From assembly GCA_038502055.1 (NCBI GenBank), contig JAXRKN010000041.1:3887501-3951500 (forward strand): a stretch of 64,000 nt of DNA, in the 5' to 3' direction. Shown one piece after another: positions 24,187 through 34,100 of the stretch (position 1 is the stretch's first letter; every line of letters begins with the position of its first letter). A program made the translations under genes and the position numbers. Under the pieces are notes generated by a model that did not search any database, had not been told where the DNA came from, and saw only the letters and a program-made list of their open reading frames with translations. This DNA comes from Tanytarsus gracilentus (Eukaryota > Arthropoda > Insecta > Diptera > Chironomidae).

Positions 24187-25569
24187 ATGCTCTCAAGAGT
24201 CTTCAGAACCGCTGCCCAACACGGCGTTAAGAACTTTTCGACATCACAACAAGTAAGTCAATCATTTTAATAACAAGAAAAAATTTTTTTTTCATTGATT
24301 GCGCAACAATACAAAAGTGCAAAATATTGAAATTACACAATCGATTTGAAGATACGGAAGGAGGAAATCTTATCAGTAGTTACGCTCATGACATTGTCTC
24401 TTAAATTGTAAATTATTGATAGCAACGAGAAAAACTAACCGCAATTTGACCTTTAAATTTTCTTTCTAGAACAATGTCAAAGTGGCTGTCTGTGGTGCAA
24501 GCGGTGGAATTGGACAACCTCTCTCATTGTTGCTTAAGAACAGTCCGTTGATCACTGAATTATCGTTGTACGATATTGTTCACACACCCGGCGTTGCCGC
24601 TGATTTGTCGCACATTGACACCGCAAGCAAGGTCGTTGGATTCAATGGACCCGAGAATTTGGAGAAGGCATTGGCAAGTGAGTTGTGACAATATTTTGAT
24701 TTAACTAAAAATAGATTTTTTGGCTCAGAAATTTCACTTCCTTGCAAAATTTTATTTTTCATCCTTAATTTCATTTAATTAAATAAACAAGTTACGACTG
24801 CATCGACTACATAAATATTTTCATTTTAGATGCTGACGTTGTCATCATTCCCGCCGGTGTACCACGCAAGCCAGGCATGACACGTGACGATTTGTTCAAC
24901 ACAAATGCTTCAATCGTCCGCGATTTGGCTATTGCATGCGCTAAGGCTTGCCCAAAGGCTATGATTGGCATCATTTCAAATCCCGTCAACTCGACAGTTC
25001 CAATTGCCAGCGAAGCTCTCGCTAAGCTCGGAAAATTAGATCCAAAGCGCATCTTTGGCGTCTCAACACTCGACATTGTGCGCGCAAATGCATTCATTGG
25101 TGAGGCTGCTGGCGTTAATCCCGCTCAAGTTAATATCCCAGTTATTGGCGGACACTCTGGAGTTACAATTATTCCATTGATGTCACAGTGCAAACCATCA
25201 GTTAGCTTCTCGGCCGACAAAATCAAAGCACTCACAGAGCGCATTCAAGAGGCTGGCACTGAAGTCGTTAAGGCAAAGGCTGGAGCTGGATCAGCAACAC
25301 TCTCGATGGCTTATGCTGGCGCTCGTTTCGCTATTTCACTCATCCGCGCTATTAAGGGCGATTCAAATGTCATTGAGTGCGCTTATGTCCGTTCCGACAT
25401 CACCGAGGCCAAATATTTCTCGACTCCACTCCTTCTCGGCAAGAATGGCATTGAGAAGAACTTGGGCATGGGATCGTTGAATGCATTTGAGCAGGAACTT
25501 CTTGCTAAGGCCATTCCTGAGCTCAAGAAGAACATCCAGGCCGGCGAAGACTTCATCAATAAGAACTAA
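24187..25569 (+). CDS. Mdh2: Mitochondrial malate dehydrogenase
   Basis: NAD-dependent malate dehydrogenase of the mitochondrial matrix (malate to oxaloacetate; citric acid cycle and malate-aspartate shuttle). Exons 24187-24252, 24470-24677 and 24830-25569 give 337 residues, the usual length. Residues 1-22 are the targeting peptide (MLSRVFRTAAQHGVKNFSTS). The NAD-binding glycine motif is GASGGIGQ. The substrate loop contains PRKPGMTRDDLF with its arginines, followed by NPVNSTVPI, and the catalytic histidine lies in IGGHSG. Codon use is richer in G and C than in the receptors, as expected for a highly expressed gene. Confidence 0.97.
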
Positions 25570-26045
25570 ATTTGTTAAATTTAAATTAATTTATGATTAA
25601 AACTCACACAAAACCCCCATTGATGATTCCCGAAACGTGAGCACTGCTGCTCGTCTCTTAATTTTTTCTTCGCTCACTAATATAATTGGTAATGGATATT
25701 TACTGCGCGCTGTTATTATTTTCTTCTTTAATCACCGATTGGAATTCTGAATTCAAAATGCTCGTACTTGATTTTTTTTTCCGATTTTATGGAAAACTGT
25801 TGAAAATTATTGAAAATAAAAGTCAGATTTTAAATCGAATTTAAAAAATATATTTTCGGCTGATAAAAAATTTAATGAAAATCAAAAGCATCCCTTTATC
25901 ACAAAATTGTCCCTGGTAGCAAAATTTGACAGGTATTGGATATGTCTACGAAGTCTTCCTTAAAATGTCTTCATTAATTTTATTTTTTTAGAGTTTATAA
26001 CCTCATTAATCAAATACAGTTGCTTGTTTGCCTAAAATCATGGCA
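25570..26045. other. Mdh2 3' region
   Basis: Probable 3' untranslated region of Mdh2, with the polyadenylation signal at 25815, then a short spacer to the convergent unknown gene. No other feature seen. Confidence 0.5.
25815..25820 (+). terminator. Mdh2 polyadenylation signal
   Basis: AATAAA about 245 bases after the Mdh2 stop codon; the first canonical signal on this strand downstream of the gene. Confidence 0.5.
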
Positions 26046-26727
26046 TTAAGGCTGCAATACATTCATGTTGCTATTTTCTGTTGATGGGTTTGCTTCAGAC
26101 TTATCCTCATCGTAAGATTCAGTGTAATCATATGTCCCCTCTCTTGATTCCCGTTGCAGATTATTAAAAGCTTCGAATGCTTCAACAGGTGAGTTTGATG
26201 GTAAAATTATATCATATGACACTTTTTTCTCAAAGTTTAGAAGGATATTTGGATTGGCTGTGAATTTTCTTGACCACTTTGGAAGTGAATTGATCGTCTC
26301 CACCATCAGTTCATGGCAAAAATTAGGATGTTGGAGGCAATAAGCGCAGGTACATAAGCGAGGAAGTTCTTCACCTAGAAGTTTAAAAAATCATGAATAA
26401 TATTCAAAAATATGAAAATTACATACTTTTCATCAACAGCACTGATGCAACAACTAAATTTGCACGGTTTACGTGATATGGAACTTTGATTTTTACATTA
26501 TCAACGATAGGATCAGCAAAGCCTAAATCAGTCTTGAATTTCTTGATAAACTTTTTTTCATTATCACCGCTACTTAAAACTGCAGTCATATATCGCGGTT
26601 TTTTCTCTTTAGCGCCGGTCAAATTAATGTTCAGATAAAAGAATAAACTTAAAGGAAAAAGATAAAATCTAATGTGTTGTTTTTTATACCACACTTCTTC
26701 AGTGTCGCTCAACTTAACTCGCACCAT
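26046..26727 (-). CDS. Hypothetical protein with Cys/His cluster
   Basis: Not recognised. Two exons join in phase (26427-26727 and 26046-26374; donor GTATGT, acceptor CTTCTAG), giving 209 residues. The N-terminal third contains a hydrophobic stretch (RFYLFPLSLFFYLNINL) not at the very start, so it may be buried or a membrane segment. The middle is basic (KKFIKKFKT). At the exon junction is a cysteine/histidine group, CTCAYC followed by HPNFCH, which could bind zinc. The C-terminus is acidic and disordered (YDYTESYDEDKSE). The 3' end faces Mdh2. A TATATAAAA sequence ends only about 12 bases before the ATG, so transcription may start at or after that ATG, and the next in-frame Met (residue 47) is an alternative start. 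Confidence 0.6.
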
Positions 26728-27952
26728 TATCTTGAATAAATTCCTTTTTATATAATTGCAAACTTTTTAACTCATTAATGATTTTTTTTTTTGAAAAGCT
26801 TTTAATCTAATAAATTTTTTACAGAATTACACTTTTTGCTGTTAAAATTTATTGTGAGTAAATAAACGAAATTTGCGAGAAGAATTTTTAGTAGTATTAG
26901 TTTTATTTGTGTGACTGATGTTTTTTTCTCCCCAAGAACATAAGTTTTGTCTTTTTTCTCTTTCTAATTAATCACACGCCAAACAGAAGAATTCATTTAT
27001 TTAATTTAATTGGACGATTCGGCTAAAAAAATCTAAAATTTTAATCATTTTGACAATTCTGACTTCAAATGAGTTTATTTTGCAAAAACTGAAGATCACA
27101 CATGATCCAAGGTAAAATGGAGTTATTTCCAAAAAAAAATCGTGGGGTTAAATTAGATCAAATTAAATTTCAGATTTATCAGCAAAACTTGATTTTTGCC
27201 AAATCGTCTTTCAAGGTTGAGATGTGCGTGATAGACAAGTGCATTGCGTGTTAGAGTAGACTCAGATCGTTCCCCCCACACTCACGACTACACCGGTTCA
27301 CACCCGTGTCAGTTTCAAGCGATTCGAAGCAACTTCGAAGTCGTTCAAAGATATACGTATATATACAAAGAAGTACAAAGATATAATACAATGTAGTCCA
27401 ACTATGTGCATTTTCTCATGGTGCACGATGGGAATGACTTTTAAACTTTGGTGTGGGTGTCAGTGGTTGACAAGATTGATGACTGATGTACCGCGCTTAA
27501 AATTACATGAGATCTAAAACTAATTAGTGCTGGCAAGGAAATTTGATTCTGTAACGCTCAATTTGACACACAAATGCACGTCTCACGTGACTCAACCCAA
27601 GAAGCATTAACGGTGCTTTCTTTTTTTTTGGAAAATCTCACTTATAAAAAGAAAAAAATGTGACGCACATAGATAGAGTAGAAGAAATTTAAATTAAAAC
27701 TAATAACTCTTTTTATTTTAACGTGTTTCAAAAATTTCATTTTCTATTAAATAAATTAAACACAGATGACGCTACTTTTTTCTTTTTTTCTTCATGAGCG
27801 CGGATACATAAACGGTCGTATATGGAATAAAAATTTTGCATAGAAGCGCTTGATAAAATATATTTTAAAAAATTAATGTATTTGGGAGATTTTTCTGAAT
27901 TTATCAAGAAATTAATACTAAAAAAAGTTTAAAAAAAAGCAAAAAGAAAAAA
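26728..27952. other. Intergenic, no gene recognised
   Basis: AT-rich. Around 27290-27370 there is a locally GC-richer segment with short palindromes (for example TTCGAAGCAACTTCGAA), but it matches no RNA or transposon I know. Confidence 0.45.
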
Positions 27953-28071
27953 TGCCAACAACACGTAGCGTTCCCAAGCGGTCACCCATCTAAGTACTAA
28001 CTACGCCCGATGTTGCTTAACTTCAGTGATCGGACGAGAACTGGTGTTTTCAACATGGTATGATCGTTGAC
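27953..28071 (-). rRNA. 5S ribosomal RNA (copy 1)
   Basis: 119 bases matching insect 5S rRNA, with the internal promoter region (AGTTAAGCAACATCGGGCG and TAGTACTTAGATGGGTGACC) and terminal pairing of GTCAACGA with the 3' end. It is followed on its own strand by a T-run terminator. It reads identical to the other three copies, but its 5' flank lacks the upstream element they share. Confidence 0.93.
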
Positions 28072-28199
28072 AAGAGTCATGTTTGGCAGATTACGAACTT
28101 AAATAATTTTTTTCAATGATTAAATTTGCTCTAGATTTTTAAATCATGAACATTGATTTGCAGAAACAACTTTATAAGTACAAATCAGTACATGATTGA

Positions 28200-28272
28200 G
28201 GGTCTGTGGCGCAGTTGGTAGCGCGTCCGCTTAGCATGTGGGAGGTCCTGGGTTCAAATCCCAGCAGATCCA
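28200..28272 (+). tRNA. tRNA-Ala(AGC)
   Basis: A 73-base cloverleaf. Acceptor GGGTCTG pairs with CAGATCC, including the G3:U70 wobble pair that marks alanine tRNAs. Anticodon loop TTAGCAT. T-arm CTGGG TTCAAAT CCCAG (B box). D-arm GCGC/GCGC (A box). CCA is not encoded, as normal in eukaryotes. The body differs from the usual insect alanine tRNA, so an origin by anticodon change is possible. Confidence 0.93.
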
Positions 28273-28551
28273 GTTGGATAATCAATAATTTTTTGGCAAT
28301 ATTTTTGATAAAGTTGTTAAATTTTTGGTTTTTGAAAATTTACAGTCCTTTTAAATATTTATTACTGATTCATTTTTAATGTTTAATCTACCGTAAATAA
28401 AACTGAATTATTTATTGTCTTTATCAATTATTTTTATCTGTCGAACAAAGTTCACTTTAAACCCATAATGTTTTTATTACGCAATTTTAAATTTAATGCA
28501 TTTGGATGTACTTTTTTGTTATTTTGCAAAAGCAATTTCGAGCAATAAGTA

Positions 28552-28654
28552 GTTTCTATGGTGTAGTCGGTTATCACGCTCGCCTAACAGATATATCCCT
28601 AAAAATGTGTGTCTAGACCGCGAGAGGTGCTCAGTTCGATCCTGAGTAGAAACA
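28552..28654 (+). tRNA. tRNA-Val(AAC) with intron, copy 1
   Basis: A 103-base gene. Acceptor GTTTCTA/TAGAAAC is perfect; T-arm CTCAG TTCGATC CTGAG; anticodon stem CTCGC/GCGAG. The loop is interrupted after CTAACA by 29 bases (28590-28618); removing them leaves the canonical loop CTAACAC with anticodon AAC, so the break is at the standard 37/38 intron position. The body matches eukaryotic tRNA-Val. A T-run terminator follows. Confidence 0.88.
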
Positions 28655-28806
28655 CTTGCTTTCTTTTTTGTGTTTTATTAAAGTTTTTTTAATTAAAAAT
28701 ATTTGTTTTATTATCTTTTTGAACTTTTTTAACAGTTCAATCGATTATTATTAAAAAAAAATAAAAATTCAATATCACTGATTTAAAAAGCAAAAAAGAA
28801 AGCAAG

Positions 28807-28909
28807 TGTTTCTACTCAGGATCGAACTGAGCACCTCTCGCGGTCTAGATACACATTTTTAGGGATATATCTGTTAGGCGAGCGTGATAACCGACTACAC
28901 CATAGAAAC
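28807..28909 (-). tRNA. tRNA-Val(AAC) with intron, copy 2
   Basis: Inverted copy of the tRNA-Val gene at 28552, with exons identical. The 29-base intron differs by one base (a G to A change in the GTGTGT run). All stems pair. That the only difference lies in the intron suggests selection or conversion keeps the mature tRNA constant. Confidence 0.87.
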
Positions 28910-29080
28910 TACTTATTGCTCGAAATGATTCTAGCAGAATGTGGTACTCATATATAGGGACAGAATAAATATGGAACTGTAAAAGGAAAACTTTTTTATA
29001 GAAATATTTAAAAAGACTTTCGAAATAAAAATCATTCATCAAATTATTACTTCAAGATGAAATAGTTCAATTCAAGTAAG

Positions 29081-29101
29081 GATTCTGTCACTGCCTTCTT
29101 T
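29081..29101 (+). promoter_or_regulatory. 5S upstream element, copy 2
   Basis: GATTCTGTC-x2-TGC-x-TTCTTT directly upstream of the 5S gene. The same block lies at 41744-41764 (+) and 42595-42615 (-) before two other 5S copies, while surrounding sequence differs. It is probably an external promoter element for RNA polymerase III. Confidence 0.6.
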
Positions 29102-29220
29102 GTCAACGATCATACCATGTTGAAAACACCAGTTCTCGTCCGATCACTGAAGTTAAGCAACATCGGGCGTAGTTAGTACTTAGATGGGTGACCGCTTGGG
29201 AACGCTACGTGTTGTTGGCA
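29102..29220 (+). rRNA. 5S ribosomal RNA (copy 2)
   Basis: 119 bases, identical as read to the other copies, followed by TTTTTCTTTTTGC, a conserved terminator shared by all four. It lies about 490 bases beyond the 3' end of the first tachykinin gene, facing it. Confidence 0.93.
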
Positions 29221-29705
29221 TTTTTCTTTTTGCTTTTCCGCTGTATAAAAATAATTTTCTTCAAAAACATGAAACAAACTAATTTTATTTTTAGATGTTG
29301 TTAAAATCAAATTTTATTTAATTTTTCTTTGATCTGTTCATCCTCAACTATGTATCATTTTTGAAACATTTTCATAATTAATTTCAATTTATGAGAGAGC
29401 ATTTTATCAATAAGCAAATGAAAGCACAATAACAATTTTTAACGTACTCCACTTTGTGTGTCCACTCGATAAATATGAATAAAATTTCTTGAAAGTATTT
29501 TTTTTCTCACACGATTGAAATCTCTCAATGGATTTTAAATTGAATGAATAATGCGAAATTATTATCAGAATTGCAAATTGTCCTTGTCTCCCAGCCCACA
29601 GAGAAAGGAGAATTTATCAAAGAACATGTGCGACTTAATGCTTTAAATATATTTATATAGTTTTTGTTTTTGGGTAGACACTTAGTAATATTTAAGTTGC
29701 ACGTC

Positions 29706-31199
29706 TTATCCTCTCATGCCAACAAATCCTGAAATACGCTTCTCTTGAGATGGTCCATCACCCACTTGTAGGTCGTTATCTGATGCGAGTCTTGATAAAA
29801 TTAAGCTATCGGAAAGAGACTAAAGAAACAACGTCATTAGAAAATCATTGCGTAAAGCTTGAGCACCTCGAGATACAAAAAACATGCATAACAATAAGAT
29901 TTTGTACCTTTTTGCCACGTACCCCCACAAATTTACCGTATGGAAAAAATGGCTTCTTACGAACCCCAAAAAAACTTGACTACGTAAGAGAAAAAAGAGA
30001 AAATATTATGGGATATGAAAATTATGAGTGAATGTCGTTTAATGTGGGATGTGAGGATGGTGGTTGGAGTAGAGCGTAAATTAGGTCGCTCATGGAGGGA
30101 TAATTTAACGTTGAACCTCTCGACAACTCGCATTTTTGAGGTTTGAGAAGATTTTCTTTCAAAAAATGATTTTTTAAAAATCTATTTGTGTTTAATATTT
30201 GGGCACGTGCGTCATGTAATATTTTTAAAGATACCCAGAAAAACCTTTGAAGTTTAAGAATAATTTAAGTTTTTATCAAATGGATTTTAACTTTAGAGTT
30301 TTTAGTTTTCATGCAATGTTTTTTATAGATATTTTAATCTCAGGTTTTTCCGTCAGCTTTTAGTGCCAATTTTCATTCAAGCGTGCAAACCAATAATTTT
30401 CCAAGCTCCATTGCATAACAAAGCTACCTAACTTGCGTACCCTTCCCACCTAAACACAGAATCTTGCACTACTTACGGGTTCCTTTTTGCCTCTCATGCC
30501 GAAAAAGCTCGCAATTGGCACTCGTTTCTCAAAATCTGACTTTTTTCCTCTGACACCGGCGAATCCCATTTTCATGCGTTTTTCATCATCGAAGAAATAA
30601 TCGCTGTTGATTGATTTTTTACCGCGTAGACCGACAAAACCTTCCGGTCGCCTCTTTTCCACTTCATAATTATTGTTGTAATCCTCCATTAAACTCGAAA
30701 GCATTTCTCGCTCTTTTTGGAGCTCATGAAAGAGCTGCTCTTGAAATTCGTCACTAAAGCTCGGCTCATAATTATAATTAAACTTTTTTCCACGCATGCC
30801 AAAGAATCCGGATGGTGCCTTTTTGCCTCTCATGCCCACAAAACCCGATGGCGCTCGTTTAGGGACGTTTGGATAATAAAATTCGTTCTGTTAATTGAAA
30901 TTTTAAAATTTAATGAAAAATGATAAAAAGAAACATTAATTTTTTATACATGCCTCAACATTCCAATCGACAGCATCATTTTCGTCCTCGTAGTCTTTTT
31001 TGCCGCGCATCCCGAAGAAGCCGGAAGGCGCCCTCAATTGTCGCTCAAACCAATTACCATTGAGTTCATTAGTGAAGGAATTCAGATACGGCTGTGGATT
31101 TTGTGTGACATCTTCTTTTGCACTTTTATTGCCCTCATCACATATTGCTGGACTTACTATGAGAAATGCCAGAACACCTACAATGCCGATGGTGTTCAT
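29706..31199 (-). CDS. Tk: Tachykinin preprohormone 1
   Basis: Secreted precursor of insect tachykinins (FxGxR-amide neuropeptides acting on the tachykinin G-protein receptor in brain and gut). Exons 30954-31199, 30477-30887, 29908-29979 and 29706-29819, all phase 0, give 280 residues. Signal peptide MNTIGIVGVLAFLIVSPAIC. Peptides ending in amidation Gly: APSGFFGMRG (twice), APSGFVGMRG, RPEGFVGLRG, MKMGFAGVRG, VPIASFFGMRG, PFFPYGKFVGVRG and the C-terminal ISGFVGMRG before the stop. Most are framed by KR/KK sites; the first has a single Arg before it. One extra unit, EPSSFFGVRKK, lacks the Gly needed for amidation. Intron 1 appears to use a GC donor (GAG|GCATGT). Exons 3 and 4 are short and easily missed. 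Confidence 0.95.
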
Positions 31200-34100
31200 T
31201 TTTATTATGGTCGTTGTTACTGTCGTCGTCTGTCTACCAGAGAGTTTCAAAGGAAATTTCTCTTTAATTATTTGTAAATATAGAAGAGGCTCGACGCCTC
31301 TCGTGATGGTCATTAGGGATGGTTATTTTTGTAACGTGAGTGTATGTGAGGCTTTTTGTTTGCAAATCATTTGGGATGAGACTTTTAGGGGTAAATAGCT
31401 CGAATTTTTTTTGTGTCTTGCAACGTCTTTGAACTCTCTGAAGGTTTCAACTTGTTGATTGTTTAATTTTAAACATCAAAAAGGGGAGAAATAATTTTTT
31501 AAAGAGCAAATAATTTTTGACCTTTTTATGAAATGCGAAATGAACTTCTGGAATTTTTTAACAATTTATTTTTATATAATTTAAAGTCGAAACATTTTTT
31601 TATTTATATAATTTAAAATCATAATAAAATTATTGATTGCGAACCAATTAATCAGATGTCGACATATTAAGCGATTATTTTTATATTTATGACGTTAAGC
31701 AATCACGTGACATAATTCATGTCATCATAAACCCGATAATCATCAATGAAACAAATCACACAAAGCTCCTTGATTTTTTTTCAGATCGAATTACGAGATG
31801 ACAATGAGTGCTGTCTCGTGCAGTCGATGCTAAGGGTGAACAAACAAATTCAATGCGATAATTGCATGCAACAGTTGAAGAAAGAGAGAAAATTTTCTCT
31901 ATCGATTTCCCAGCAAAACTAACAATAACTTGTTGCTCTTCCTTCTGTGCTGTGACTTCATACCGCACGCTTTTACCAGGAAAAAGGGATAACTAAAGGT
32001 GGCAGAAACAGCTGTTTAAATATGATGTCATTTTTCTCTCGTGATTTATCAATTTAAAGAGGAAATGGGGAATGAAAAAAACTCAAGGAGTGAAAATTTT
32101 AAATTTTTAAAATTACAAATGTTTTTTATTTAGAAATAAAAAATATTAATTTTCATTTTTTATAAAAAAAAATGATAAAAACACACAAAGATTTATCTTG
32201 GCATTACACAAACGCTTAACACGACAACGAGATGACAATTTTACGACATGAAATGGGATTAAGTCGGAAGGAAGCGATGTAGCATCATGATCGTAATTTG
32301 ATTTTTATTCCTGGGTGAATTTAAATCGCGACCATTTATGATGAAAAATGAATTACCTTCCATTAGCCTTAATTAAATATATTTTTTTTAAAAAAAAATT
32401 CTTTTACTCAATCACTTAATTAAGTTTTGCATAAACGATTTATTAAGTTTGCGGCAAACATCAGAAATAATAATTTATTATTTTAGACTCCGCTTACAAA
32501 TTTCATTATGCGGGAAGCTCAATTTAATTTTCATGTTAAAACAATTTTGTTATTAAATTAACGTCAAGCGGGAGTTGTCATTGGGTCTAGAAAAGAGAAA
32601 TTAAGAAGACTTCAAAGGAATTTTCGTGGTAGTCTTTTAAGAACTCACTTGTTGACTCAAGAAAAATTTATGAAAATCTACGCAAAAAAATATTTTAATC
32701 TTTGAATTTTAAAATTAATTTTTCTCATGAAAATTTGCCACTTTTCTAAAAATTTTCATATCCACCACACATTTTTAATTGAAAAAGTCATGTTCACTTT
32801 TTTCACTTATCCTTTCCTCCCACTAAGCCACATAAAACATCTCTCAAATCCTCTTTGCAAGTCATGAATGTAAACAGGATAAAAAAAACCCTACCTTTAT
32901 GATAATACAACCATGAAATATTATCATCGACATGAGTGACTTAAAACAAAAAAAGACGCAAGCAAAGCGACGAAGCTGACGTACATTCCACGGTGTAAAT
33001 CCGGTACCGTATTATTTTTTTCCAGTTTTCTTTAATATTTATATTTTAATGTACTTTGTAGCACCTTTAATGTACGGCATCTGATTATGCATGTATATAC
33101 TTACTGTGCAAAAGGCACTTTATATATGGTTGAAAATTTGCAACTTAAGCACACATAGCAGAGTTGTGTTTTTAATGAATTTTTTTAAGGATTAACGGTT
33201 GAATTTTAAAAAAAATTTTAAAGGGTGAAATAATTCAAAAATTAAACAATGAAATTCATTTTATTTAAAAAAAACTGCACTCATTATTAACCACATACTA
33301 ACGAGCATTTTTGTATTCTCCCGCTGTTTTCCTGCTCTCCTTTTTAGTTTTATGTAAAAGTCACGGAAGGCAAAGTAGCAAAAAAACTTCATTGTCATTT
33401 GAACTCTAGATTCGCATACAATGCAATAGATTTTTCTTTCATATTATTTTTATCCTCATCTCATTGTTCTTGTGCCAAATGAGAGCTAAAATGATTAATA
33501 GCGCAATGTCGCATTAAAGTTTCGTTGCCTTAAAGCGATAAAGACGAAGCAATCGTGTGAGTTTAAAAAGATAAACGTTTATTGAATTCTTTAACTCCTC
33601 CTTAGCTGTTTCAATAACTGATGCCGCTATCGAAGCTTTTCACTTTTCCTATATCAAGGAAATTTCATACGTTTGTTTTAAAATTGAATTTACACGCGGA
33701 GAAAATTTGATTGATTTTTTTTTTGAAAGAATGAATTTGAACTTTTTAGTCATGAAACATAAAAATTATCAACGCAACATAAATTTTACAATTTAATTTA
33801 TTGAAAATTTTTCAATCTTTTTCTCTTAGTGCATCACGAAAAATTAAAACCTGATTTTCACATCATCATCGTCACCATCATTAGCATACATATTCGATTC
33901 ATTCTACATGGCGTGAACTCAAAATTCAAAATTATCAAGTCGTCGCATTATTAAAATCGATTTGAATTTTAAGTTTTTCTTTTTAGATCTTTTCATATAT
34001 GTGTCGCAATGGAATTCAATTTAAACTCTCATTCATAATTAATAATGTCAATTGATTTCTGTTGAACTTATGTGTAGATTCTCGATTGTGAAAAAGTTTT

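Larger units (their letters stand above)
28535..28926. repeat. Inverted repeat carrying two tRNA-Val genes
   Basis: Arms 28535-28670 and 28791-28926 (136 bases each) are near-perfect inverted copies separated by 120 bases. Each arm holds one complete tRNA-Val gene with its flanks. If single-stranded it would form a long hairpin. Confidence 0.9.

Noticed and set aside
28845..29042. 65-codon minus-strand frame
   Set aside because: It overlaps the minus-strand tRNA-Val gene and its promoter-side flank; a chance frame.
29750..30031. 93-codon plus-strand frame
   Set aside because: It is antisense to the last two tachykinin 1 exons, which have peptide motifs and splice sites on the other strand.
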